Shown piece after piece: positions 16,259 through 24,659 of a stretch of 36,667 nucleotides of DNA. The stretch's first letter is position 1. Every line of letters begins with the position of its first letter. The notes under the pieces were generated by a model that was given only the letters and a program-made list of their open reading frames with translations, had not been told where the DNA came from and searched no databases. Origin of the DNA: Bacteroidaceae bacterium (GTDB lineage Bacteria; Bacteroidota; Bacteroidia; Bacteroidales; Bacteroidaceae); assembly GCA_017398805.1 (NCBI GenBank), contig JAFQEZ010000027.1, positions 1-36,667 of the forward strand. The letters run 5' to 3'. A program made the translations under genes and the position numbers.

Positions 16259-17092
16259 TTATTTGACGGTCATTCCTTTTAGCTTGTCAAGATTACCGTT
16301 GAACAGGTTCATGTCAACCTTATGACCTATTCCGGGAATCTCTTCGTTGTCGGTGTATTGCCAGATATCCCATCTGTCGGTGTCGGGCTTGTCTACATAA
16401 TAGTGAGCGACCCAATACGGATAGTTGTCGTAGAACTTGTCGTTGAGATATTTCTTTCTGTATTCGGGGCTTGAATATATTATGGGCTTGATTCCATAAT
16501 GTCCTTCCAAGGCGAGTATAAGCCCTTTGAGTTCGATGTTGAATGCCTCTTTGTCTTTCGGAACTTCCTCTACATCCACCATCGGGGGGAGATCGCCTTT
16601 TTCGAGGGTTACGTTCTTTATGAACATGTTGGCTTGCATGCTTCCGGTTGAGCCTTCGGTGAAGTAGTGGTATGCCCCTCTCATGAAACCATGATCTTTC
16701 GCTTTCTTCCAATTGCTCTTGAATTTGGGGTCTCTGAGGTCTTTGCCTTCAGAAGCTTTCATGTACACGAAGTAAATCGGGGTTCCTTTGGGGTTGCTTC
16801 TTTTCAGTTCTTCCCAGTCGATTTTTCCTTGGTAACGGGAAATGTCAATGCCGTATACGCCTGTGGGGAACTGAAGGTGCGTGGTGGTTTTGTCCTCGGC
16901 AAAACGGAAGAATAGTTTTTTGAAGATAAGATGATATGCAACGAATATCAGTACCGATGCTATAAGTACGGCTATAGCAGTCTGCACCCACCGTTCTCTT
17001 TTGTGTGATTTGTTTTTACGTGGTGAACGACGGCGGGAAGAAGATTTCTTCCTCCCGCCGATTTTCTTTAAGACTTTTCTTGCGTCAGACAT
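16259..17092 (-). CDS. Membrane-anchored glycoside hydrolase family 25 (lysozyme-like) protein
   Basis: GH25 enzymes cleave the beta-1,4 bond between N-acetylmuramic acid and N-acetylglucosamine in peptidoglycan. The 277-residue protein has a strongly basic N-terminus (GRKKSSSRRRSPRKNKSHKR), a transmembrane segment at about 35-56, and the catalytic domain from about 78 to 272. The family signatures are GVYGIDISRYQGKIDW (Asp83) and PPMVDVEEV with the catalytic D-x-E (Asp173, Glu175). WDIWQYTDNEEIPGIGHKVDMNLFNG is the usual C-terminal GH25 block. It faces the periplasm, consistent with cell-wall remodelling. It starts 3 bp after the pfp stop, so it is co-transcribed with pfp. Confidence 0.9.
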   Translation of the reverse strand: MSDARKVLKKIGGRKKSSSRRRSPRKNKSHKRERWVQTAIAVLIASVLIFVAYHLIFKKLFFRFAEDKTTTHLQFPTGVYGIDISRYQGKIDWEELKRSNPKGTPIYFVYMKASEGKDLRDPKFKSNWKKAKDHGFMRGAYHYFTEGSTGSMQANMFIKNVTLEKGDLPPMVDVEEVPKDKEAFNIELKGLILALEGHYGIKPIIYSSPEYRKKYLNDKFYDNYPYWVAHYYVDKPDTDRWDIWQYTDNEEIPGIGHKVDMNLFNGNLDKLKGMTVK

Positions 17093-17095
17093 CTA

Positions 17096-18742
17096 TTATT
17101 TCTGCTGCTCAAGAGCAAGTGTCTTTGTTGTCTGGTCGCATACCTCTGTAGGTCCGAAGTACTGGATTGGACCGGGATATACGTAGCATGTCTCCTTTGC
17201 CCAAAGCTCTCTGTTTGCAGCAAATGTCTTGAATGGAGCACCATTGAGGTCAACAAGTGCCTTCTGGATAACCGGCTTCATCTCGCCGTGGCGACGCTCC
17301 ATATTCATCATCATGGTGATGGGGATGCCGCCTGCAATCCACTCTGCTGCAGGAGCTGTGGTGTTGCGGATAGATGACATGTAACCGGTCTTGCCTGCAG
17401 CGATGAGCTGTGAAGCGTTGTAACCGAGTGCGTAGCAGTAGTCTGCGTCGTAGTTAGAAGGAGCTGCGCAACGTCCCTCGTAACCGAAGAAGTGGTGCTG
17501 TGGGTTGAATTTGCCTACATACTTGCCTTCGGCCTTCCATGCAGCGAGCTTGTTTGCAACCATCTCTGACAAGAGCTTCTCTGTCTCGATGAGTGATACC
17601 TGTACGTTGCCGTGTGGGTCGCGGTCCATTGTCAGCTGGCGTGCAACACCTGCAGGGAGGCTTGCGTAAACCTCTGCATTCTCTTTAGAGAGCAGGTTGA
17701 TGATGTACTGGCGCTGCTCCTCAGGTGCAACAGCTGCATACTCCTCTCCCTTGTGTGCCAACAGGTCGTTGAGCTCTGCGATAAGTGCCTTCATTGCAGG
17801 AACGAACTCGATGAGACCCTCGGGGATGAGGACTGTACCGAAGTTGTTGCCGGCTGCAGCGCGGTCTGCTACTGCCTGTGCGATTGCTGTAACGATGTTG
17901 TCGAGTGAAAGAGCCTTCTGCTCAACCTCCTCGGAGATGATACAGTAGTTGGGCTGTGTCTGCAATGCGCACTCAAGTGCGATGTGAGAAGCTGAACGGC
18001 CCATCAGCTTGATGAAGTGCCAATACTTCTGTGCTGAGTTACAGTCGCGCTGGATATTGCCGATAACCTCTGAATATACCTTACATGCTGTGTCGAAACC
18101 GAAAGATGTCTCGATGTATGCGTTCTTGAGGTCGCCGTCGATAGTCTTAGGACAACCGATAACCTGTACGCCGGTGTTCTTTGCAGCGTAGTATTCTGCG
18201 AGGACACATGCGTTGGTGTTAGAGTCGTCACCACCGATGATTACGAGTGCCTTGATGCCGAGCTCCTTGATAATCTCAAGACCCTTGTCGAACTGTTCGG
18301 TCTTCTCGAGCTTTGTACGGCCGGAACCGATGATGTCGAAACCGCCGGTATTGCGGTATGCGTCCATGATTTCGGCTGTAATTTCCATGTACTTGTGGTC
18401 AACGAGACCTCCGGGGCCCATGAGGAAACCGTAGAGACGGCTGTTAGGGTTGAGTCTCTTTACACCGTCGAAGAGACCTGCAATGACATTGTGTCCGCCA
18501 GGTGCCTGACCGCCTGAAAGGATTACGCCCACGTTGATTGCGGGATACTCAGTTGCCTCGCCGCCCTTCTCGAATGTAACGATTGGCAGACCGTAGGTGT
18601 TGGGGAACATAGCCTTGATGGCTTCCTGGTCTGCTACAGACTCGGTTGCTGCACCTTCACAAAGTTTAACTGTCTCTGTAAGTGCCTGAGGCAACTTTGG
18701 CTGGTAAGCAGCCCTCGCTTGTTGTAATGCGCTGATTTTCAT
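17096..18742 (-). CDS. pfp: Diphosphate--fructose-6-phosphate 1-phosphotransferase (PPi-PFK)
   Basis: This enzyme makes fructose 1,6-bisphosphate from fructose 6-phosphate with pyrophosphate instead of ATP, a reversible glycolytic/gluconeogenic step. At 548 residues it is of the long form common in Bacteroidetes, plants and protists. Motifs are GGQAPGGHN (77-85), GGDDSNTNA (170-178, where the Asp is associated with PPi use), [10 protein letters not shown] (198-207, catalytic base region) and [14 protein letters not shown]. The start [15 protein letters not shown] fits the family. No convincing promoter was found: a -7-like TATTTTTA (18768-18761, minus) lacks a well-spaced -33. Confidence 0.95.
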   Translation of the reverse strand: MKISALQQARAAYQPKLPQALTETVKLCEGAATESVADQEAIKAMFPNTYGLPIVTFEKGGEATEYPAINVGVILSGGQAPGGHNVIAGLFDGVKRLNPNSRLYGFLMGPGGLVDHKYMEITAEIMDAYRNTGGFDIIGSGRTKLEKTEQFDKGLEIIKELGIKALVIIGGDDSNTNACVLAEYYAAKNTGVQVIGCPKTIDGDLKNAYIETSFGFDTACKVYSEVIGNIQRDCNSAQKYWHFIKLMGRSASHIALECALQTQPNYCIISEEVEQKALSLDNIVTAIAQAVADRAAAGNNFGTVLIPEGLIEFVPAMKALIAELNDLLAHKGEEYAAVAPEEQRQYIINLLSKENAEVYASLPAGVARQLTMDRDPHGNVQVSLIETEKLLSEMVANKLAAWKAEGKYVGKFNPQHHFFGYEGRCAAPSNYDADYCYALGYNASQLIAAGKTGYMSSIRNTTAPAAEWIAGGIPITMMMNMERRHGEMKPVIQKALVDLNGAPFKTFAANRELWAKETCYVYPGPIQYFGPTEVCDQTTKTLALEQQK

Positions 18743-18892
18743 GTCTTATTAAAATAAAAAGTAAAAATAAATCAGTAAAGTATTCCAATATGCTTCAAAA
18801 GGAGTGCCTGAGATGTGGTAACACAATCAATTTGGACGTGCTGTGGCGCGCCTTGCATATTATTGGCAAATTTCGCTTTTTTTTGTGAATTT

Positions 18893-18915
18893 AAAAAGCT
18901 GTTCGTGCTTTTTTT
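18893..18915. terminator. Orphan terminator-like hairpin upstream of pfp
   Basis: AAAAAGC (18893-18899) pairs with GCTTTTT (18907-18913) around the loop TGTTCGT, and the T-run continues to 18915. It also has T residues on the minus strand. No annotated gene ends nearby, so it could end a small RNA or act in the pfp leader. Confidence 0.35.
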
Positions 18916-18955
18916 ATATAATATATTATAAATTATCCTTTTTTTATTGTGTCTT

Positions 18956-18987
18956 TTTGTATTTGTCATATAAATTGAGTATCTTTA
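18956..18987 (+). promoter_or_regulatory. Promoter of the 19040-22256 operon
   Basis: TTTG at 18956-18959 and TATCTTTA at 18980-18987 are 20 bp apart, close to the Bacteroidetes consensus. The start of transcription would be near 18994, giving a 46-nt leader before the ATG at 19040. Confidence 0.6.
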
Positions 18988-19039
18988 CAACAGAGAAACG
19001 GCGGATTGCCGTTATTTGTAATCTTAATAAATATATATT

Positions 19040-19318
19040 ATGGCAAGTAGAAGAGATTTGAAGAAAGTCATTACATTCGTAGTTGATGAGATTGCAACCG
19101 AGGCATTTATCGTATCGTACAGGGCAGAGGGAAACACAGATGAGTGGGTTGCCCTTTTCAATAGGATATTTGCGCTCTCAAACGAATATATCGCTCGCGT
19201 TAACCATGTGGAACCGGGTATGCCGGCAAGGCAGTATTTCAACACTCTTTGCGATTCATTCAACGCGGATGCCAAGGCTTTGCTTGATGAAGTGAACGCA
19301 TTGGCTAAGAAACAGTGA
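19040..19318 (+). CDS. Small conserved protein of unknown function
   Basis: The 92-residue protein begins MASRRDLKKVITFVVDEIAT. It is predicted mostly alpha-helical, without a signal peptide or transmembrane segment, so it is probably cytoplasmic. It has amphipathic stretches (EWVALFNRIFALSNEYIARVN) and a C-terminal helix ending NALAKKQ. It resembles short uncharacterised Bacteroidales proteins, but I cannot assign a function. Its ORF lies 53 bp after a good promoter and ends 4 bp before the large amidase-like gene, so the two are very likely co-transcribed. Confidence 0.75.
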   Translation: MASRRDLKKVITFVVDEIATEAFIVSYRAEGNTDEWVALFNRIFALSNEYIARVNHVEPGMPARQYFNTLCDSFNADAKALLDEVNALAKKQ

Positions 19319-19322
19319 TGTC

Positions 19323-22256
19323 ATGCGTCGCATATTGGTTGCTTTAACGGCAATTGTTTGCGGAATAACGGTTTTGTCGGCACAGGGGGTCGGCAAAACC
19401 GTTGAACGTTCTATCCAGAACTACTTCAAGGAGTACAAATCGGATAGGACCACGTTGACCAACCCGGGGCTCGACAGCAAAAGACGTGACAAGATTGTCG
19501 TGAATACAAGCAAAAAGTTGGTTACGATATTCTGTAATGAGGCATTCTCCGGTCAGGCTTTTACACCGGAATTGGTTGATAAGATATATGATGATATACG
19601 TGAACTCTTGCCTTCAAAATACAGGAATTACAAGATAAGGGTCGAGTACAAGAAAATGTCCATCGACGAGAGGATTCCCAATGTATACCGCGAGGATAAT
19701 GTTGATGAGGATAGGCTGTGGGGTGATGTCGAGTACGAGGGTGAACCTTGGGTAAAGAATATTTCGCGTCCATATGATGTAAAGAAGGGACTTTCCGGAC
19801 GTCATATCGTGATGAGGCAGAGCCATGGAAATGTATATTCTGTGGCGAATGATATGTGGTCGTGGCAGCGCCCGAGACTCTTCTGTACAGTAGAGGATCT
19901 TTTCACTCCTTCTATCGTCATGCCATTCCTGATTCCTATGCTTGAGAATGCCGGAGCATTGGTTTATACACCTCGTGAGCGTGACAAGCAGGTAAATTGT
20001 GTAATAGTGGACCGTGATTCAAATACCAAAGGGTCGCGCTATCTCGAGAAAAACGGGAAGAACAATAACTGGAAACAGTTCTCTGAAGGTTTCGCCGATA
20101 AGAACAAGATTTATCACGATAAGGAGAACCCGTTTGAAATGGGCACTTCAAGGGTGGTGAACACAGTTACGGGGAACAAGAAAGAGACCTCTGAGGCTAT
20201 GTGGAGCCCTATGATTCCTGAGGATGGGTATTATGCGGTGTATGTGTCATACCGTAGTTTTGATAATTCTGTACCGGATGCCCTTTATACAGTAAAGCAT
20301 AGCGGAGGAGAGACAAAGTTCCATGTGAACCAGACAATGGGTGGTGGTACATGGGTCTATTTGGGTACATTCCATTTTGAAGAAGGGGCTATGGATGGCC
20401 AGTGTGTTGTTCTCAGCAATTCAAGCAAACACAAAGGTGTTGTAAGTGCCGATGCCGTACGCTTTGGCGGTGGAATGGGCAATGTCGCACGTGGTCCCGG
20501 CGATAAGACCAGCGGTTTTCCGCGTCATCTTGAAGCGACGAGGTACAGTTTGTTGACAAGCGGTTTCCCTTATGAGGTATATTCGCCGTTGCAGGGTGAG
20601 AATGATTATCGTGAAGATATACTCTGTTTCGGTGGCGCTGTCAATTATCTGACAGGAGGTTCGGTATTCAATCCTGATTCTGCCGGGCTCAAAGTTCCTT
20701 TCGAGCTTGCATTCGGTTTCCATTCCGATGCCGGAATAAACAAGGATAGGGTGCATGGATCATTGGGTATTGTCACGACAGACCACAATGATAGGGTGTT
20801 GCCTACCGGACAATCACGAATGATGTCAAGGGACTTGATATCGTCATTGTTGAATAATGTTCAGGATGACCTGTCGGAACATTACTCCATGCAGTGGCCG
20901 GTGCGCGGAATCCTTGACCGTAATTATGGCGAGACACGTGTTCCACTGATACCTTCGGTGATTTTAGAGTCACTCTCGCATCAGAATTATGCCGATATGG
21001 TGTATGGTCATGATCCCGATTTCAAGTTTATGCTTGCACGTTCGGTGTATAAGTCTATTCTCAAACATCTTGCATATGTGCATGGACGTGACTATGTTGT
21101 CCAGCCGTTGCCGGTAAGCCATTTCTCTTTGACAGTTGCCGACGATGATGAGTCTGTATTGCTTAAATGGAGACCGCAAACCGATCCTTTGGAACCTACT
21201 GCGAAGCCCAAGAAGTATGTCGTGTATACAAGGAAGGGCGATGGCGGTTTTGATGACGGCATTGTCGTGGACAAGAACAGTGCCTCGTTGCCGATAGAAA
21301 AAGGCGTGACATATGGTTTCAAAGTAACAGCCTTGAATGATGGCGGGGAGAGTTTTCCCTCAGAGATTCTTTCCATGTGTATTCACAAGAAAGAGAAAGG
21401 ACGTGTACTTGTAGTGAACGGCTTTCATCGATTAAGCGCTCCTTATACGATATCAGATTCAGAGAACATGGGTTTTGATATGGAACGTGATCCGGGTGTC
21501 CCGTATATGCAGACAATGGAGTATTGTGGTCAACAACTCGATTTCAATTCAGAGAATACCCAGTCGGAGACCGGGTGGGGATTGAGCGATGAACGTTACG
21601 AGGGTGTGGCCATTGCGGGCAATACTTTTGATTATCCGGCTATTCATGGTAAGGCACTTGTTGCAAACGGAATGTCGTTTGTGTCATGTGGAAGCGAGGC
21701 TGTGATGAGCGGTTCGGTAGATATGTGCGACTATAAGGTGGTGGATCTAATTCTGGGTACTGAAAAACAGGGTGGAAAAGGCTCTTATCTGGGATACAAC
21801 CGTCCTTACAAGACTTTCCCTAAAGAACTGCAGGAGAAGATAAAAGCGTTCTGTAAAAAGGGTGGCGGATTGTTTGTGAGCGGTTCGTATATCGGAAGTG
21901 ACATGACGAAGAACAAGGAGGACAGAGAGTTTATACGTGAAGTCCTGCATTACGATTATGCCGGTTCTATGCAGAATCTTTCAGAGAACAAGGTTAAGGG
22001 TAGTGGAGGCGCATCATTTGCGTTCCCAAGAAGGGTAAACAGTGAGTGTTATGCGGTTTCGCGTCCTGATATTCTTCTGCCCCTGGAGGGTGCATTCCAC
22101 TCATTTGTATATACCGGTAGTTTGCAGGGTGCAGGTGTTGCTTATGCCGATGACTATCGTGTGCTCTCTACAAGTTTTCCGTTTGAGGCTGTTGAGGGTG
22201 AAAAGAAACGTTCCGATCTTATGAAGGCAATTATGCAATTCCTGATGAGAAAGTGA
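19323..22256 (+). CDS. Secreted amidase-like protein with golvesin-type and fibronectin III domains
   Basis: The 977-residue protein has a signal peptide (about 1-20, ILVALTAIVCGITVLSA). Residues about 290-383 match the golvesin/xanthan-lyase C-terminal-type domain (GYYAVYVSYRSF, HVNQTMGGGTWVYLGTFHF, VVSADAVRFGGG). The flanking regions resemble a zinc N-acetylmuramoyl-L-alanine amidase: RQSHG (His168), CTVEDL (Glu191), FGFHSDAG (His467) and VILESLSHQN (Glu549). The golvesin-type domain thus appears inserted into the amidase fold. A fibronectin III domain follows (about 597-690), then a Rossmann-like C-terminal region (about 705-977, with KKGGGLFVSGSYIGSD). In Bacteroides such proteins are often annotated 'xanthan lyase'. 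The likely role is peptidoglycan or glycan processing in the periplasm. Metal ligands are inferred, not proven. Confidence 0.8.
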   Translation: MRRILVALTAIVCGITVLSAQGVGKTVERSIQNYFKEYKSDRTTLTNPGLDSKRRDKIVVNTSKKLVTIFCNEAFSGQAFTPELVDKIYDDIRELLPSKYRNYKIRVEYKKMSIDERIPNVYREDNVDEDRLWGDVEYEGEPWVKNISRPYDVKKGLSGRHIVMRQSHGNVYSVANDMWSWQRPRLFCTVEDLFTPSIVMPFLIPMLENAGALVYTPRERDKQVNCVIVDRDSNTKGSRYLEKNGKNNNWKQFSEGFADKNKIYHDKENPFEMGTSRVVNTVTGNKKETSEAMWSPMIPEDGYYAVYVSYRSFDNSVPDALYTVKHSGGETKFHVNQTMGGGTWVYLGTFHFEEGAMDGQCVVLSNSSKHKGVVSADAVRFGGGMGNVARGPGDKTSGFPRHLEATRYSLLTSGFPYEVYSPLQGENDYREDILCFGGAVNYLTGGSVFNPDSAGLKVPFELAFGFHSDAGINKDRVHGSLGIVTTDHNDRVLPTGQSRMMSRDLISSLLNNVQDDLSEHYSMQWPVRGILDRNYGETRVPLIPSVILESLSHQNYADMVYGHDPDFKFMLARSVYKSILKHLAYVHGRDYVVQPLPVSHFSLTVADDDESVLLKWRPQTDPLEPTAKPKKYVVYTRKGDGGFDDGIVVDKNSASLPIEKGVTYGFKVTALNDGGESFPSEILSMCIHKKEKGRVLVVNGFHRLSAPYTISDSENMGFDMERDPGVPYMQTMEYCGQQLDFNSENTQSETGWGLSDERYEGVAIAGNTFDYPAIHGKALVANGMSFVSCGSEAVMSGSVDMCDYKVVDLILGTEKQGGKGSYLGYNRPYKTFPKELQEKIKAFCKKGGGLFVSGSYIGSDMTKNKEDREFIREVLHYDYAGSMQNLSENKVKGSGGASFAFPRRVNSECYAVSRPDILLPLEGAFHSFVYTGSLQGAGVAYADDYRVLSTSFPFEAVEGEKKRSDLMKAIMQFLMRK

Positions 22257-22281
22257 TGGCGGTGTATTTTGTAAATCCTTA

Positions 22282-22332
22282 AAATCCTAAAGGAACTGTG
22301 TCTATTTTTTTGACACAGTTCCTTTAGGATTT
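22282..22332. terminator. Bidirectional terminator, 21-bp perfect stem
   Basis: Arms 22282-22302 and 22312-22332 are exact reverse complements (AAATCCTAAAGGAACTGTG plus TC) around a T-rich loop at 22303-22311. It sits between the convergent genes ending at 22256 (+) and 22335 (-), and a short T-rich tail follows on each strand. Confidence 0.85.
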
Positions 22333-22334
22333 AT

Positions 22335-22973
22335 TTATGTTAACTTGTTCCAAAGGTCAATGGTCGTTTCCTTATAAATATCAGCCAATTCGGTTATTCC
22401 TTCCCAAGCGCCATCGGGTATGCTCAACATTATGATTGACAGGTTAAGTATCCAAGCCGTGGGCAAGAACATTGCAGAACGGAGATATCCGGTATTCTTC
22501 AAATCTGTCTGGCGCGGTCTGGTTTCCATGATATAACAATTTATGTGCAGTGCCAGGGTAAAACCTATTATGATGTCAAAGACAAAGAACCATGACTCGT
22601 CACCTATGAGCCTAAGCAAGAGAAATGCGAATGTATATATTGGAAGACAGTAAGGTGCAAGTGCAATGAAAATGTCTCCTACCATTCCTTTGCTGTGGAA
22701 TACGACACCGCTTGTGCGTGTGGCATTGAATGATATTATCTTCCTGAAGAACATTGTACCCACAATTGCATGTGTCAGTTCATGGGTGAATACCCTTATG
22801 AGACTCTCGCGCGACGCGACAAGGAATCGTGCGCACAAAAGGTAGGCACCCATACCGCACAGAATCCACTTGTATACAAGGGGGTCTCTAATGACTTTGC
22901 CGTAAATCTCAGGTGATGCGGCAAAGACAATGATCATTGCTGTCAAGATAAGTGGGTATGATATCAGTTTCAT
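22335..22973 (-). CDS. Integral membrane M50-like metalloprotease
   Basis: The 212-residue protein has four to six hydrophobic segments: about 4-20, 33-55, 70-85 (weak), 95-122, 128-147 and 160-180. A zinc-metalloprotease HExxH motif, HELTH (64-68), sits in VFTHELTHAIVGTMFF at a membrane-embedded position, as in M50/M50B site-2-like proteases. A second-motif candidate is weak, so activity is inferred only from HELTH and topology. Substrate unknown; such proteins may cut anti-sigma factors or be inactive homologues. It lies 17 bp after the flavin reductase gene and is probably transcribed from the same promoter. Confidence 0.7.
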   Translation of the reverse strand: MKLISYPLILTAMIIVFAASPEIYGKVIRDPLVYKWILCGMGAYLLCARFLVASRESLIRVFTHELTHAIVGTMFFRKIISFNATRTSGVVFHSKGMVGDIFIALAPYCLPIYTFAFLLLRLIGDESWFFVFDIIIGFTLALHINCYIMETRPRQTDLKNTGYLRSAMFLPTAWILNLSIIMLSIPDGAWEGITELADIYKETTIDLWNKLT

Positions 22974-22990
22974 CAGTTTGCTTTTCTTGA

Positions 22991-23551
22991 TTATTCCTTC
23001 AAAGCCTTGCCTTCGGAAAATGCTTTGCCTGCAACTGCTCCCAATGTCATGTATTTGTAGTTGACCGGATCGTATGTAACCGGTTGTAGCTTTGCGGGGT
23101 CGATATTGCCGTTTGTGAGAATGCTTTCGTCGGCACTTACATTTACTATGCGTCCTACAAGAAAGTTGCTCTCCTCTTCATATGATACAAATTCGCACTC
23201 TACAGCCATGGGCAACTCTTCGATAAGCGGTGCGTTTACATATTCTGCTTTTACAGCATGAAAGCCTGCGCGTGTAAGCTTGTCGGCGACCTTGTTGCCC
23301 GAAACAATACCGATGTAGTCACAGGGGGTAATCTGCGAGGCTGTTGCAATACTTACGGTGAAAGCCTTTGTTTCGAGAATATTCTTAGTTGTCTTATGTC
23401 CCTCGCTAAGGCAAATGCCGATTTTGTCATCGGTATATATTCCTCCCCATGCAGCAGTCATTGCATTGGCATTGCCTGCAGCGTCGTATGCAGCAACAAT
23501 AAAAACCGGCATAGGGTAGAGCCATGTCTTGCTTCCGAAATTCTTTCTCAT
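22991..23551 (-). CDS. Flavin reductase family (FMN-binding split-barrel) protein
   Basis: The 186-residue protein, starting at 23551 (MRKNFGSKTWLYPMPVFIVA), belongs to the flavin-reductase-like split-barrel family. MPVFIVAAYDAAGNANAMTAAWGGIYTDDKIGICLSEGHKTTKNILETKAF is the typical FMN-binding N-terminal half, and VGRIVNVSADESIL the later strand region. The open frame extends to 24007, but the extension overlaps the divergent promoter and the DUF362 gene on the other strand, so it is rejected. Members reduce flavins or, in anaerobes, take part in oxygen or nitro-compound detoxification. The precise substrate is unknown. Confidence 0.88.
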   Translation of the reverse strand: MRKNFGSKTWLYPMPVFIVAAYDAAGNANAMTAAWGGIYTDDKIGICLSEGHKTTKNILETKAFTVSIATASQITPCDYIGIVSGNKVADKLTRAGFHAVKAEYVNAPLIEELPMAVECEFVSYEEESNFLVGRIVNVSADESILTNGNIDPAKLQPVTYDPVNYKYMTLGAVAGKAFSEGKALKE

Positions 23552-23572
23552 TGTACCATATTTGTTTGTTGA

Positions 23573-23604
23573 CAAAAATAGTTCATCATTTTTGGAATTG
23601 CAAA
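23573..23604 (-). promoter_or_regulatory. Promoter of the flavin reductase-M50 operon
   Basis: On the minus strand, TTTG (23604-23601), a 20-bp gap and TATTTTTG (23580-23573) match the Bacteroidetes consensus exactly. Transcription would start near 23566, about 15 nt before the start codon at 23551. Confidence 0.8.
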
Positions 23605-23622
23605 TAATCGGGCTTATCTTCG
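23591..23622 (+). promoter_or_regulatory. Promoter of the DUF362 lipoprotein operon
   Basis: TTTG at 23591-23594 and TATCTTCG at 23615-23622 are separated by 20 bp. It overlaps the divergent promoter on the other strand by 14 bp. The transcription start is expected near 23629, about 20 nt before the ATG at 23649. Confidence 0.7.
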
Positions 23623-23648
23623 CGTGTAATAATTTAAAATGGATTTTT

Positions 23649-24659
23649 ATGAAGATAAGGATTTTTTCTGTTTTCGCACTTTTGCTTGCGCTCTTGAGTA
23701 GTTGCAATGCTGCATCAGGTGAAGCAAAGAAGGATAGCGTGCAGAATAGTGAAAACATGCAGGTTGAGAAAAAACCGGTTGTGTATATGACCAAGGAGAT
23801 AACTCCTGAATCATTGGTGAAGATATATGAGGCTTTGGGTGTTGCTCCGACCGGCAAGGTTGCTGTCAAGATTTCTACTGGTGAGCCCGGTGGACATAAT
23901 TTCCTGCAGCCTTCGCTTATCAAGGGACTTGTTGAAAAGGTGAATGGTACGATAGTGGAGTGCAATACTGCGTATAAAGGACCTCGTTTTGAGACCGAGA
24001 CGCACATGAAGGTGTTCGAGGATCATGGCTTCGCAGCCATTGCACCGGTGGATTTGCTCGATGGCTATGGTGAGGTCAAGATTCCTGTGAAGGATACAAC
24101 TCATATAAAGTATAATATTGTAGGTGAGAATATGCTCAACTATGATTGGATGGTGAATCTTGCGCATTTCAAGGGCCATGCGATGGGTGGTTTCGGAGGT
24201 GTGCTCAAGAACCAGTCTATCGGTGTGGCATCTGCCAACGGCAAGGCTTATATACACTCAGCCGGAGCAATAGAGGATAAGGAACTCATCTGGAAACATA
24301 CAGCTGAGCAGGATAAGTTCATTGAGGCTATGGCTGCTGCGGCGCAATCTGTACATGACCACTTCGAGGGACGCGTGATATATATAAATGTGATGAATAA
24401 TTTGTCGGTTGACTGTGATTGTGATTCAAGTCCTGCCGACCCCGAAATGAAGGATGTCGGTATTCTTGCTTCGCTTGACCCTGTGGCTCTTGATCAGGCA
24501 TGCGTTGATTTGGTTTTCAACTATCCTTCAACTGATGAGGACAATGCGGCAGCTCTTATCGAACGTATAAATTCACGTCACGGTGTGCACATTCTTGAAC
24601 ATGCAGCAAAGATAGGTCTTGGTTCAAGGGTGTATGAACTCAAGAGCATTGACAAGTGA
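23649..24659 (+). CDS. DUF362 domain lipoprotein
   Basis: The 336-residue protein starts at 23649 (MKIRIFSVFALLLALLSSC); the frame is open further upstream, but that part covers the promoter. A lipobox ending LLSSC gives Cys19 as the lipidated residue, so it should be membrane-anchored in the periplasm or outer membrane. The body matches DUF362, usually described as uncharacterised and linked with iron-sulphur proteins: VAVKISTGEPGGHNFLQPSLIKGLV, AIAPVDLLDGYGEVKIPV, VNLAHFKGHAMGGFGGVLKNQSIG and DPVALDQACVDLV. A Cys pair DCDCDSS near 265 may be functional. It overlaps the next gene by one base and shares its operon. Confidence 0.87.
   Translation: MKIRIFSVFALLLALLSSCNAASGEAKKDSVQNSENMQVEKKPVVYMTKEITPESLVKIYEALGVAPTGKVAVKISTGEPGGHNFLQPSLIKGLVEKVNGTIVECNTAYKGPRFETETHMKVFEDHGFAAIAPVDLLDGYGEVKIPVKDTTHIKYNIVGENMLNYDWMVNLAHFKGHAMGGFGGVLKNQSIGVASANGKAYIHSAGAIEDKELIWKHTAEQDKFIEAMAAAAQSVHDHFEGRVIYINVMNNLSVDCDCDSSPADPEMKDVGILASLDPVALDQACVDLVFNYPSTDEDNAAALIERINSRHGVHILEHAAKIGLGSRVYELKSIDK

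Larger units (their letters stand above)
18743..19039. other. AT-rich intergenic region between divergent pfp and the 19040 operon
   Basis: No gene is supported in these 297 bp. The region holds a hairpin with a T-run at 18893-18915, a 14-bp AT palindrome (TATAATATATTATA) just after it, and the promoter of the rightward operon at 18956-18987. A short minus-strand open frame here has a composition unlike the neighbouring genes and was not called. Confidence 0.6.

Noticed and set aside
18772-18969. 65-codon minus-strand frame upstream of pfp
   Set aside because: Lys/Asn-rich composition from AT-rich intergenic DNA, interrupted by a terminator-like hairpin, no similarity recognised.
23552-24007. 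Upstream extension of the flavin reductase frame
   Set aside because: It covers two consensus promoters and the divergent DUF362 coding sequence; the family N-terminus starts at 23551.
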